Below are positions 1 through 7,801 of a DNA stretch of 64,000 bases, piece by piece (position 1 is the first letter of the stretch; every line of letters begins with the position of its first letter). The position numbers and the translations under genes are program-made. Origin of the DNA: Hippea maritima DSM 10411. GTDB taxonomy: Bacteria > Campylobacterota_A > Desulfurellia > Desulfurellales > Hippeaceae. Below the pieces are notes generated by a model. The model was not told where the DNA came from. It ran no database searches and was given only the letters and a program-made list of their open reading frames with translations. The stretch lies in contig NC_015318.1 in the NCBI RefSeq assembly GCF_000194135.1, forward strand, positions 1,130,501 to 1,194,500. Reading direction: 5' to 3'.

Positions 1-1
1 C

Positions 2-274
2 AGTAGCAGCGTTTCTTCATCTGAAGATTTAATATCATCACAGGCATTCTACCTGGCTGAAAGTGGTAAAGAAATTGCTATAGAAAGGTGTGTAAACGAA
101 GGATTTTGCGACAATGCAACATATACCTTAGATAATGGAGAAATGGTTGTGGTTTTTGTGTCTAATGCCTCGATAACAATAGACAATGGTTCAAATTCAA
201 TACTGTATGAATCAACAAGTGAAGGAAAATTGGAAGATACAAAACGTAAGATAGAATTCAAATTCTGGAAATGA
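2..274 (+). CDS. MshP/PilX-like minor pseudopilin, 3' part
   Basis: The reading frame is open from the left edge to a TGA at 272-274, giving the last 90 or so residues; the start lies outside the window. The visible N-terminal stretch contains QAFYLAESGKEIAIERC. This resembles the conserved region after the transmembrane helix of PilX/MshP-type minor pilins (Q-A-F/Y-Y-x-A-E-S-G-x-E). Two cysteines (in ERCVNEGFC) could form a disulfide. The next gene, mshM-like, starts 1 base after the stop, so it belongs to the same pilus operon. Family assignment rests on one short motif plus context; the exact Msh letter is uncertain. Confidence 0.6.
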   Translation, partial: SSSVSSSEDLISSQAFYLAESGKEIAIERCVNEGFCDNATYTLDNGEMVVVFVSNASITIDNGSNSILYESTSEGKLEDTKRKIEFKFWK

Positions 275-275
275 T

Positions 276-1124
276 ATGTATAAAGAGTTTTTTGGCTTTG
301 ACGATGATCCATTTAGATTAACTCCAGACCCTGGTTTTTTTTATAGCTCCGAGGAACACGATGATGCCATAAAAACTATAGAGTACGCCATAAAAGCAAG
401 AAAAGGATTGTTTGTTTTAGTGGGTGAAGTAGGAGTTGGAAAAACTACATTAAGCAGGGTATTGCTCAACAAATTAATAAATGTTGAAGTAAGCCTACTT
501 TTAAATCCATTTTTATCCGCTGATGAAACACTGAATTATATCGCCACAGATTTTGGACTAAAAATAGAAGGCAAGGACAGGGGTAAAATATTTCAAGAGC
601 TTGTAGACTTTTTTGTCGGATTATACAAATCCAATAAAAACGCCCTTATAATAGTTGATGAATCCCAACATATGAGCTTTGAGTCCATGGAAATGCTTAG
701 ACAGATCTCAAATATAGAAATGGAGAATGCCAAACTCGTTCAAATATTGCTCGTTGGCCAAAGCGAGCTAATAAATAAACTAAATCAAGACAAATACAGA
801 CAGATAAAACAACGTGTGGCCTATTGGGTTTACTTGAAGGGATTAAGCCTTGAAGAAACAAAGGCCTATATAGAGTTTAGAACAAATCAAGCCTTGAAAT
901 ATAGGAAAACAATATTTAAAGACAAAGCAATTAAATATATATATAAGCTAACAAAGGGTAACCCTAGAGAAATAAACCAACTTGCCGAAACCTGCCTAAT
1001 ACTGGCGGCAGCAAACAAAAAGAAAAAGATATCGCCAAAAGAAGTCGTACTTGCGGCAAAGGAATATTACAAATTCGATAAAAAACGCTTATTAAAATTG
1101 GGTTTGGTATGGTTGTTTAGATGA
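276..1124 (+). CDS. mshM: MshM/ExeA-type AAA ATPase of MSHA pilus
   Basis: 282-residue AAA+ ATPase of the ExeA/GspA/MshM family, which drives or regulates assembly of the cell-envelope pilus machine from the cytoplasmic side. The start MYKEFFGFDDDPFRLTPDP is the family's hallmark N-terminus. Walker A is GEVGVGKTT (residues about 50-58) and Walker B is ALIIVDES (about 123-130). The late motif KGNPREINQLAE matches the sensor-2/arginine region of the family. No peptidoglycan-binding domain follows, so it resembles MshM more than full ExeA. It overlaps the next gene by 4 bp, which suggests translational coupling. Confidence is high for the family and good for the MSHA role given its neighbours. 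Confidence 0.85.
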   Translation: MYKEFFGFDDDPFRLTPDPGFFYSSEEHDDAIKTIEYAIKARKGLFVLVGEVGVGKTTLSRVLLNKLINVEVSLLLNPFLSADETLNYIATDFGLKIEGKDRGKIFQELVDFFVGLYKSNKNALIIVDESQHMSFESMEMLRQISNIEMENAKLVQILLVGQSELINKLNQDKYRQIKQRVAYWVYLKGLSLEETKAYIEFRTNQALKYRKTIFKDKAIKYIYKLTKGNPREINQLAETCLILAAANKKKKISPKEVVLAAKEYYKFDKKRLLKLGLVWLFR

Positions 1125-1822
1125 GTTTAATCGCAAAATCTTTAAAAAGGCTTGAAGATAACAAAAAGAAAAAAAGTGGTGGTGTTTTCCAGAGAAAAAA
1201 CAGCTTTGATGTATTTTTTAGTGAGTTAACAATTTACGCGTCTCTTGTTGTAGTTTTGGTTTTAATCTTTTCCCTCTATTCTTTCAAATTATACAAAAAG
1301 GTTGAAAAACAGCTTAGGTCTAAGGATTTTTCGGTTGTAGAAAAACTTAAAAATGATATTGATATAGCCGAAAAAAAATTAAAAAGTAAAAGTTTTGTAA
1401 AAAAACATAGTTGCGAATACCTATTGGAAATTGGTAAATTAAATCAGATGTATGAAATGGCAAAAAAGAAAAATGACATAAAATACATAAGCATATACTA
1501 TGCCAAGACAAATCAAGAGGATAAAGCTATAAAGAACCTAAAAGTATATCTTAAAAATCATCCAAATGATGAACAGGCTATAGCTTATCTCTCTTATGCA
1601 TTAATGAAAAAAAAGAAATACAGACAAGCCTTGAATGAACTAAACAAAATAAGATCGGACAGATATGAGCTATTTCTTGACAAGGCTGTAATTTTTGAGT
1701 TAATGGGTGATATGAAAAATGCTTTAAAAAACTATTCCATAGTCTTAAAGAAAACACATGACAAGTCTTTAAAAAATATGATAGAAGCCAAAATAGCTGT
1801 TTTAAGGCTTGTGAAGGATTAA
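1121..1822 (+). CDS. mshN: MshN-like TPR pilus biogenesis protein
   Basis: 233 residues. A basic cytoplasmic N-terminus (about 1-35) is followed by one transmembrane helix (about 36-57, rich in L/V/I), then a lysine-rich periplasmic part. From about residue 120 there are TPR-like helical pairs, for example YISIYYAKTNQEDKAIKNLK and AIAYLSYALMKKKKYRQALN. This is the layout of MshN, an inner-membrane TPR protein of MSHA pilus assembly that usually sits beside MshM, as here (4-bp overlap). It is shorter than typical MshN, and sequence identity alone is weak, so the assignment relies on architecture and position. TPR proteins of other pilus systems are the alternative. Confidence 0.6.
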   Translation: MSLIAKSLKRLEDNKKKKSGGVFQRKNSFDVFFSELTIYASLVVVLVLIFSLYSFKLYKKVEKQLRSKDFSVVEKLKNDIDIAEKKLKSKSFVKKHSCEYLLEIGKLNQMYEMAKKKNDIKYISIYYAKTNQEDKAIKNLKVYLKNHPNDEQAIAYLSYALMKKKKYRQALNELNKIRSDRYELFLDKAVIFELMGDMKNALKNYSIVLKKTHDKSLKNMIEAKIAVLRLVKD

Positions 1823-1824
1823 TC

Positions 1825-2820
1825 ATGGATTTCAATCTGAGATGCTCAATTGCAATAGGGCCTTCTGAAATTGATGTTTGCCTGATAAGAAAAAAAGGCA
1901 AAAATAGCGTTATAGAAAGCCTTGCCTTTTATGAGTTTGAGGATGAAAAAGAGATAAACAATATCATAGATAGCATAGCAGAAAATTTACCAAAAGACGT
2001 TTTAACAAACGTATCATTTAAACATTCATCAATAATAGAACACATTTATTTTTACAAAAGTAACTCAGATATACGCTCAAGTCTTTATAAAGATTTAAAG
2101 AGAGACTACGAAATAGAACTTAAAGATTACATTATAGATTATGAAGAAAACAAGTTTGAAGAAAAAAATCTGATATATGTGGCAGCCATGCCACGCAGTG
2201 TTCTTAACTTTTATTACAGTATTCTATCCAAACACAAAAATATAAAACTATATAGTTTCGAAACTCACAGCGTATCTTTACGAAGAGTTGTAGGTAATTT
2301 CTTGGGAGATGGATATATATTGGGTTGCGCTATATTTAAAGATTACTCAACTATTTCAGCCTGCAAAGATGGAAAAGCTTTAGCCTTCAGAAATCTTAGA
2401 TATTCATGGAATGAACTTGTTGGTTCATTAGCTAAATCAGGGGGCATATCTAAAAAAGAGGCAGAAAACCTACTTCAAAAAAAGGGTTTCGAGACAGTAG
2501 ACGAAAAAAATCAAGAAGAACAGCTCATATATGAAAGCATATCTGGAGTATTTGACCAATTTACCATAGAAATACAACGTACAATAGATTATATAACAAC
2601 CGTTCAAAAGATAGGCAAAATAGAAAAAATTGTTACAATAGGCCAAATAAACAAGGTAAATAACATAAACAAATACATATCACGCCTATTTTCTTTAGAA
2701 ACAGTTGAATTCAAGCCCCAAAAGCTTATAGAGTTTGGTCAAGATATAGATTCTTCCATTCTGGACAACACAAGCTATTTTGAAATATGCGTAGGGGCAG
2801 CCTTGAGAGAGATAAAATGA
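1825..2820 (+). CDS. MshI/PilM-like actin-fold pilus protein
   Basis: 331 residues, cytoplasmic, with no membrane segment. The opening lines (CSIAIGPSEIDVCLIRKKG), the central DGYILGCAIFKDYSTISACKDG and the late IEKIVTIGQI resemble the phosphate and adenosine loops of actin/FtsA-fold PilM and MshI proteins. In such systems the protein docks on the PilN cytoplasmic tail. It is followed by PilN-like, PilO-like and MshK-like genes with 3-4 bp overlaps, the standard alignment-complex order. Sequence is diverged: it differs strongly from the second PilM of this window (52145-53206), so it is not a recent duplicate. Start ATG at 1825 lies 2 bases after the mshN stop. Confidence 0.65.
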   Translation: MDFNLRCSIAIGPSEIDVCLIRKKGKNSVIESLAFYEFEDEKEINNIIDSIAENLPKDVLTNVSFKHSSIIEHIYFYKSNSDIRSSLYKDLKRDYEIELKDYIIDYEENKFEEKNLIYVAAMPRSVLNFYYSILSKHKNIKLYSFETHSVSLRRVVGNFLGDGYILGCAIFKDYSTISACKDGKALAFRNLRYSWNELVGSLAKSGGISKKEAENLLQKKGFETVDEKNQEEQLIYESISGVFDQFTIEIQRTIDYITTVQKIGKIEKIVTIGQINKVNNINKYISRLFSLETVEFKPQKLIEFGQDIDSSILDNTSYFEICVGAALREIK

Positions 2821-3362
2821 AAGAGATAAATTTTCTACCACAAGAAAAACGATTCTCCTATAAGCAATACATAATAAAAAAAGGTGTTATAGCGGCTTTT
2901 ATACTTAACATTGTCTTTCTTATACTCGTATTTTCCATAAACTCCTACATAAATGCAAAACTCAAACAATGCATTTTGCAAAGAAAAGACTACATAAACA
3001 GACTTTCCTCCATAGACTCAAAGCTTACCCAATACAGCAATAACTATAAAGTGCTTTTAAGAAAACTCAGTAAACTCAAAAAGGAAGAGGTAAGGCTAAA
3101 AAGTCTAGTGTTCGTAAGACGTTCAGCCTTCTCCTCGACTATTATTTATCTTAACACTTTTACTAAAGGCATAAATTTCGAAAGTGTTAGCTACAACAAC
3201 GGATATTTTAAATTTAAGGGTATAACAGACACACTTAAAGATTTTCAAAGATTTTATTACATGCTTGAAAAAAATATTTCAATAAAATCTCTAAAGCTCT
3301 ATTCTGTAAAAAGAAAAGAACAGGTTTATGAATTTGAAATTAGCTACGAGGTATCGTTTTGA
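2817..3362 (+). CDS. PilN-like inner-membrane alignment protein
   Basis: The start was set at 2817, where the ATG overlaps the previous stop as ATGA; a longer in-frame start at 2787 would run back into the upstream gene. This gives 181 residues. The N-terminus MKEINFLPQEKR is the typical PilN cytoplasmic motif (xINLLP) that binds PilM. A single transmembrane helix follows (about 20-42), then a coiled-coil and a ferredoxin-like periplasmic domain (FESVSYNNGYFKFKGIT). It should pair with the PilO-like product of the next gene. The INFLP motif makes the family call fairly firm. Confidence 0.7.
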   Translation: MKEINFLPQEKRFSYKQYIIKKGVIAAFILNIVFLILVFSINSYINAKLKQCILQRKDYINRLSSIDSKLTQYSNNYKVLLRKLSKLKKEEVRLKSLVFVRRSAFSSTIIYLNTFTKGINFESVSYNNGYFKFKGITDTLKDFQRFYYMLEKNISIKSLKLYSVKRKEQVYEFEISYEVSF

Positions 3363-3919
3363 AGTTTAATGGACTAAAAGAGATTGGTTTTAGAGAGTTT
3401 ATCATACTCATTATAGTGCTTATAGTAGCTATAGATGTATTTTTTATAAAAGCCATTATGCCTACCCTTGCAAAACAAAGGGCGGCTCTACTCAGCAAAT
3501 GCAATAGATATGAATCAAAAATTTACTCTCTCATCAACTCCATAGAGAGCAGAAAGGATGTCTTTAGAAAGATAGCAAAAACCAAAGAAGCGGTTGAAAC
3601 CTATAAAGAACAAATATCTTTACTAAAAAATAAAAAAGTTAGCATTTTGGATGTAGGCAACATGATAAAAGCACTATTTTTAAAAAGTGGTATAAATGTA
3701 ATGTCTTTTAAAGTAGAAGGCATCGAAAATCAAAGGTATAGAATTATCTATAAATTCAATGTTAAAATTAATGATACGCTCGAAAATATAGTCTATTTCC
3801 TTGATACAGTTGAAAACTATTCAAATAATATGCAAATACCGTCATATGAGATTTCAAAAAAAGATGATATTTATAATGCTAAATTAAAAATAGAATACGT
3901 TCAGGTGAACATGCAATGA
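3359..3919 (+). CDS. mshJ: MshJ/PilO-like inner-membrane protein
   Basis: 186 residues starting at a TTG that overlaps the previous TGA (3360-3362). One transmembrane helix (about 13-35: FREFIILIIVLIVAIDVFFI) is followed by a coiled coil and a small periplasmic alpha/beta domain. That is the PilO/MshJ design; PilO partners PilN in the alignment subcomplex linking the inner-membrane motor to the secretin. The sequence is poorly conserved, so the call rests on topology, size and gene order. It overlaps the next gene by 4 bp. Confidence 0.6.
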   Translation: MKFNGLKEIGFREFIILIIVLIVAIDVFFIKAIMPTLAKQRAALLSKCNRYESKIYSLINSIESRKDVFRKIAKTKEAVETYKEQISLLKNKKVSILDVGNMIKALFLKSGINVMSFKVEGIENQRYRIIYKFNVKINDTLENIVYFLDTVENYSNNMQIPSYEISKKDDIYNAKLKIEYVQVNMQ

Positions 3920-4308
3920 GATTACTTTTCTTAGCCTTTATTATTTTCTTCATTACTCCGCTAGCATTTGGTGGAGGGTTTCCCATATTTAAATTACCAT
4001 CAAATGAAAAATATAAACTATTTGAATATTCACCCGAGAAAGAAATCCAAAACAAAAATATTAAAATACAAAAGAAAAAACCCGATTTTGAGTTCAAAAT
4101 CTACGGCGTTTTTATATCGGATGGACAAAAGATTGTTTTGATAGGTAAAAAAATTTACAAAGAAGGCGACAAAATTGGTGATTACACCATAAAAAAGATA
4201 GAAAACAGCAAAGTAGTTTTATCAAAAGACTCAAGAGAAATAGTAAAAACCATTTCAAATGACACAAACCCTTTGTTATTCGACAACGATACCCTAAAAA
4301 CCCCGTAA
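3916..4308 (+). CDS. mshK: MshK/PilP-like periplasmic pilus protein
   Basis: 130 residues. A signal peptide (about 1-18, MRLLFLAFIIFFITPLAFG) leads to a lysine-rich linker and then a small beta domain with EFKIYGVFISDGQKIVLIGKKIYKEGDKIGDYTIKKIENSKVVLS. The GDKIGDYxIxxIExxKVxL pattern is the HR/PDZ-like fold shared by GspC, PilP and MshK, which contacts the secretin. It is the last gene of the run. A secretin (MshL) would be expected next to MshK, but what follows is a B12 riboswitch, so the matching secretin must be elsewhere or the PilQ at 48477-50591 is shared. Confidence 0.6.
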   Translation: MRLLFLAFIIFFITPLAFGGGFPIFKLPSNEKYKLFEYSPEKEIQNKNIKIQKKKPDFEFKIYGVFISDGQKIVLIGKKIYKEGDKIGDYTIKKIENSKVVLSKDSREIVKTISNDTNPLLFDNDTLKTP

Positions 4309-4345
4309 TCTTTACACCTTTCAGGCGCAGAAATTGGCAAGCTAC

Positions 4346-4375
4346 TTGACATAAAAAACACCTAAATTGTATAAA
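4346..4375 (+). promoter_or_regulatory. Sigma70-type promoter of the B12/nrd operon
   Basis: TTGACA at 4346-4351 and TATAAA at 4370-4375 are separated by 18 bases. The predicted start near 4381 falls on the first bases of riboswitch helix P1, as expected for a riboswitch leader. Confidence 0.7.
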
Positions 4376-4379
4376 CAAC

Positions 4380-4541
4380 ATGTCGGGTCAAGGAAGTCCG
4401 GTGTAAATCCGGCGCTGCCCCCGCAACTGTGAGGCTGACGAAACCCTAACTAAGCCACTGTCGAGAGAGGCTCCTAAAGGGGTCGCTCGATGGGAAGGCC
4501 AGGGAAGTAGGATGAAGCCGAGCCAGGAGACTTACCCGACA
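4380..4541 (+). promoter_or_regulatory. Cobalamin (adenosylcobalamin) riboswitch
   Basis: This leader RNA has the conserved B12-riboswitch landmarks in order. Helix P1 pairs TGTCGGGT (from 4380) with ACCCGACA (to about 4541). The core GGTGTAAATCCGGCGCTGCCCCCGC begins near 4400 and is followed by ACTGTGAG. GCCACTG lies near 4455, GGGAAGGCC near 4491, and the B12 box GCCGAGCCAGGAGAC occupies 4517-4531. Riboswitches of this class turn expression down when adenosylcobalamin binds. Here it precedes nrdD-nrdG-btuB-tonB, so both B12-independent deoxynucleotide synthesis and B12 import would fall when B12 is abundant. No strong intrinsic terminator follows, so control is more likely at translation. 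Confidence 0.93.
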
Positions 4542-4564
4542 ATAAAACGAACGGGAGGTTCAAT

Positions 4565-4588
4565 ATGAGAACTACAAGCCCACCTTAA
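4565..4588 (+). CDS. Possible 7-residue leader peptide
   Basis: An ideal ribosome binding site GGGAGG (4553-4558) stands six bases before an ATG that encodes MRTTSPP and then TAA. It sits just downstream of riboswitch P1 and just upstream of the hairpin that masks the nrdD start. The good spacing makes translation plausible. A role as the direct translational target of the riboswitch is inference; it might instead be a chance ORF. Confidence 0.35.
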   Translation: MRTTSPP

Positions 4589-4592
4589 TAAT

Positions 4593-4631
4593 CCCCTTTT
4601 CAAAATATTTAACCACACATAGCCAAAGGGG
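4593..4631 (+). promoter_or_regulatory. Hairpin masking the nrdD ribosome binding site
   Basis: CCCCTTT (4593-4599) is complementary to AAAGGGG (4625-4631), and the latter is the Shine-Dalgarno sequence of nrdD (GTG at 4638). The 25-base loop is A/T rich. Folding would block nrdD translation; ribosomes on the small upstream ORF or riboswitch state could open it. The pairing is seen directly; its function is inferred. Confidence 0.45.
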
Positions 4632-4637
4632 GATATT

Positions 4638-7625
4638 GTGTTTTCAAGAATTGTAAAAAGAGACGGTCGTATAGTTGAGTTTGATTCCGAAAAAATAACT
4701 ACAGCCATAACTAAAGCGGGTAAGGCAACAGGTGAGTTTGACTACGAAACAGCAAAAAAGCTTACCATAAAAGTATTAGACCTTGCCTATAGGTTTTTCA
4801 AAGGCAAAACACCAACGGTTGAGGAAATTCAAGATATTGTTGAGGAGGTATTACTTTCATCGCCGTTTAAAAAAACGGCCAAGGCTTACATCATTTACAG
4901 AGAACAGCACGCCCAATTAAGGGAGTTTAAAAACAGAGCGGATGTTGAACTGGTTGAGCAGTATCTAAACAAGCTGGACTGGGAAGTTAAAGAAAACTCG
5001 AACATGAGTTTTTCCTTGCAAGGCCTTAACAACTACATCTCATCGGCCATTACAAAAACCTATTGGCTCAACAAAATCTACCCCAAAGAGATAAGAGAAG
5101 CCCACTTAAGCGGTGATTTTCATATCCATGATCTAAACTCATTGAGCGTGTACTGTGTTGGATGGGACTTGCAGGATCTGCTTATCAAAGGTTTCAGAGG
5201 GGCAAAGGGCAAGGTCTCAAGCAAACCCGCAAAGCATTTTAGGTCTGCTTTGGGTCAGATTGTAAACTTTTTCTATACCCTGCAGGGCGAATCGGCGGGC
5301 GCTCAGGCTTTTTCAAACTTTGACACCTATTTAGCGCCATTTGTTGCATACGACAATTTAAGTTACAAAGAGGTAAAACAGGCCCTTCAGGAGTTCATTT
5401 TCAATGTCAATGTCCCAACGCGTGTGGGTTTTCAATGTCTCTCTGAAGACACAAAAATACTTTCCTCACAGGGCTGGAAGACTTGGCAAGAAGTAAACGA
5501 AGGAGATTTAATTTATACTTTTAATATTCAAACAAAACAAATCGAAATAAAAAAGGTTGAAAGTGTTTTTAGAAGAGAATACAAAGGCAAAATGTATAAT
5601 CTGCTTAATCGCAGTCAGAATCAACTTATTTCCCCGGGTCATCGCATAGTAAGACAAGTATTTAATCAAGATAGATATATCTTGGAACCCATTGAAGACA
5701 TATTGAAATTAAAATCTCCAATTTCTATTCCAACTCCAGCAGCAGCCTGCAATATCAATACCGATATAGATATCAGCGATGAGAAATTGAAAATATTGGC
5801 TTTGGTGTTATCTGAAGGCTCTATTGAGAAAACAGGAAGTCATAGAGTAAGTATTTATCAATCCTCAACAGCCCATCCATCCTATTACAAAGAGATTATA
5901 GAACTTTTAGAAAACATGGGATTAGAATTTCAAGAAAGAACACAAACAAGTTTAGGGAGTTGCGAGCATATAAGGCTTCTGCCAAAATCAAGTAAAATCA
6001 TTCATCAATGGTTAGGAACAAATAAGAAGAAGTTTCCTGAATTTCTCTTTAGGCTTAGCCAAAGGCAAGCGCGTGTATTCTTAGAGACATACACAAAAGG
6101 AGACGGATGGAATGAAACCAACAGAACAAGAATAACTACTACTAACAAAGAGAATGCGGAAGCACTATCTGTCATTGCTGTTTTGGCCGGGTATAATGTT
6201 AATATTAAAGAACGAAATGTTTCTGGTGGTATTTCTAAGAAAAAACAATACATTCTGACACTAACAGAGACAAAAAACGACTATATCCAAAGTATAAAAG
6301 AAGTTGATTATGAAGGGATAATATGGTCTGTGCACACAGTAAATGAAACAGTTATTGCGCAAAGGAATGGACAAGTATTTATTACAGGCAATACACCGTT
6401 TACAAACCTAACACTTGATCTAAAAGTTCCCGATTTTATGAAGAATCAGGCCGTCATCATAGGCGGGAAAATCGCAAACCATACATACGGCGAGTTTCAA
6501 AATGAGATGGACATGATAAACAGGGCGTTTATGGAGATAATGAGCGAGGGTGATGCTGACGGCAGAGTGTTTACATTCCCCATACCGACATACAACATAA
6601 CAAAGGATTTTGATTGGGATAACCCGAACTTAGAACCCCTATGGCAGGCAACGGCCAAATACGGCATTCCGTATTTTGCAAACTTCATAAACTCAGATAT
6701 GAGCCCAGAGGATGCGCGCTCGATGTGCTGCAGGCTCAGGCTCGATACAAGGGAGCTAAAAAAGAGGGGCGGCGGGCTGTTCGGTGCCAATCCACTTACA
6801 GGCTCAATAGGTGTGGTCACCATAAATCTACCACGCATCGCCTATCTGTCATCCTCAGAAGGTGAGTTTTTTGAAAGACTCAACTCATTAATGGAACTCG
6901 CAAAGGATTCTCTTGAGATAAAACGGAAGATACTGGAAAGGTTTACCGAATCAAGTCTCTATCCATACTCAAAATTCTACTTATCTTCTATAAAGGATAG
7001 ATTTGATGAGTATTGGAAAAACCACTTCTCCACCATAGGCCTCATTGGAATGCATGAGGCATGCCTGAATCTCATCGAATCACCAATAACAAGCCGAGAA
7101 GGCCAGGCATTTGCTAAAAAAACATTGGATTTTATGAGGGAAAAACTTGAGCAGTTTCAGCAAGAGACGAGCAATAATTACAACTTAGAGGCAACCCCTG
7201 CAGAAGGCACATCCTACAGATTGGCAAAGTTGGACAAAGAAAGGTATCCAGGCATAAAAACATCCGGAGACACATCAAGGCCATACTACACAAACTCATC
7301 TCAACTTCCTGTAAATTATACAGACGATGTGTTTGAAGCGTTAGAACTTCAGGATGAATTACAAACAAAATACACAGGTGGTACAGTTTTACATGTATTT
7401 TTAGGAGAAAGGCTGTACGACACAAAATCTGTAAGGCTGCTCATAAAAACTACATTTGAAAACTATAAACTTCCTTACCTTACACTTACTCCAACTTTTT
7501 CTATCTGCCCTAAGCACGGATACATAGCAGGCGAACATTTGGAATGTCCGATATGCAAAAGCGAAAAAGAAGAAATAGAAAACCAAATAAATAAGCTAAA
7601 AGCCATGTTAAAGGAGACAAGCTGA
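4638..7625 (+). CDS. nrdD: Anaerobic (class III) ribonucleotide reductase large part, with intein
   Basis: 995-residue precursor: a 676-residue NrdD plus a 319-residue intein (residues 267-585). NrdD reduces ribonucleoside triphosphates to deoxy forms using formate and a glycyl radical. Residues 1-100 form an ATP-cone (SRIVKRDGRIVEFDSEKI). After splicing the join reads VGFQ-TPFTN. The core motif SMCCRLRLD has cysteines near 697-698, and KRGGGLFGANPLTGS follows. The C-terminus has the zinc-site pattern C957-P-K-H-G, C970 and C973. Strikingly, the protein stops after a charged helical tail without the RVxGY glycyl-radical motif; that motif is on the next gene, overlapping at TGATG. GTG start preceded by AAGGGGG. 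Confidence 0.93.
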   Translation: MFSRIVKRDGRIVEFDSEKITTAITKAGKATGEFDYETAKKLTIKVLDLAYRFFKGKTPTVEEIQDIVEEVLLSSPFKKTAKAYIIYREQHAQLREFKNRADVELVEQYLNKLDWEVKENSNMSFSLQGLNNYISSAITKTYWLNKIYPKEIREAHLSGDFHIHDLNSLSVYCVGWDLQDLLIKGFRGAKGKVSSKPAKHFRSALGQIVNFFYTLQGESAGAQAFSNFDTYLAPFVAYDNLSYKEVKQALQEFIFNVNVPTRVGFQCLSEDTKILSSQGWKTWQEVNEGDLIYTFNIQTKQIEIKKVESVFRREYKGKMYNLLNRSQNQLISPGHRIVRQVFNQDRYILEPIEDILKLKSPISIPTPAAACNINTDIDISDEKLKILALVLSEGSIEKTGSHRVSIYQSSTAHPSYYKEIIELLENMGLEFQERTQTSLGSCEHIRLLPKSSKIIHQWLGTNKKKFPEFLFRLSQRQARVFLETYTKGDGWNETNRTRITTTNKENAEALSVIAVLAGYNVNIKERNVSGGISKKKQYILTLTETKNDYIQSIKEVDYEGIIWSVHTVNETVIAQRNGQVFITGNTPFTNLTLDLKVPDFMKNQAVIIGGKIANHTYGEFQNEMDMINRAFMEIMSEGDADGRVFTFPIPTYNITKDFDWDNPNLEPLWQATAKYGIPYFANFINSDMSPEDARSMCCRLRLDTRELKKRGGGLFGANPLTGSIGVVTINLPRIAYLSSSEGEFFERLNSLMELAKDSLEIKRKILERFTESSLYPYSKFYLSSIKDRFDEYWKNHFSTIGLIGMHEACLNLIESPITSREGQAFAKKTLDFMREKLEQFQQETSNNYNLEATPAEGTSYRLAKLDKERYPGIKTSGDTSRPYYTNSSQLPVNYTDDVFEALELQDELQTKYTGGTVLHVFLGERLYDTKSVRLLIKTTFENYKLPYLTLTPTFSICPKHGYIAGEHLECPICKSEKEEIENQINKLKAMLKETS
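5436..6392 (+). other. Intein with LAGLIDADG homing endonuclease in NrdD
   Basis: In-frame insert of 319 codons inside nrdD. It begins with Cys267 (CLSEDTKI, block A) and has the block-B histidine in ISPGHRIV. It carries two LAGLIDADG-type helices, LALVLSEGS and FLETYTKGDGW, each with an acidic residue (E and D), so the endonuclease could be active. It ends with VFITGN followed by Thr586. The last residue is the usual Asn, but the residue before it is Gly rather than the common His. The + 1 residue is Thr. It interrupts the highly conserved GFQ/TPFTN segment of the enzyme, a typical intein choice. Splicing is required for a working reductase. Confidence 0.92.
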
Positions 7626-7801
7626 TGAGCAGAGATGAGATTTTAAAGAAAATAAAAGAATTGGAAGAGAAAAAAAAGGATATGAAAGTGGAAAGATGTG
7701 AGGTTTATTCGCGCGTTGTAGGATACTTACGCCCAGTGCAGCAGTGGAACGATGGCAAACAGGAGGAGTTTAGCCAAAGAAAAAGCTTTAAGGTTGTTTG
7801 A
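7625..7801 (+). CDS. Stand-alone glycyl-radical domain of class III reductase
   Basis: This 58-residue protein is too short for routine gene calls. Its ATG (7625) overlaps the nrdD stop (TGATG), and its TGA (7799-7801) overlaps the nrdG start. Residues 25-49 read like the extreme C-terminus of NrdD: CEVYSRVVGYLRPV followed by QQWNDGKQEEF. Gly33 is in the position of the radical-bearing glycine that NrdG activates. Residues 1-22 are a charged helix (EILKKIKELEEKKK); the end of NrdD (EIENQINKLKAMLKE) is similar, so the two may pair as a coiled coil and reunite the enzyme. This looks like an ordered gene split rather than a sequencing frameshift, because both halves carry matching extra helices. 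Confidence 0.9.
   Translation: MSRDEILKKIKELEEKKKDMKVERCEVYSRVVGYLRPVQQWNDGKQEEFSQRKSFKVV

Noticed and set aside
2787-2816. Longer PilN-like start at 2787
   Set aside because: It lies inside the upstream coding sequence, while the ATGA overlap at 2817 gives the typical MKEINFLP start.
7600-7640. Programmed frameshift joining nrdD and the glycyl-radical ORF
   Set aside because: No slippery heptamer followed by a structure is visible at the junction; the TGATG overlap and a start codon with its own extra helix fit a separate gene better.
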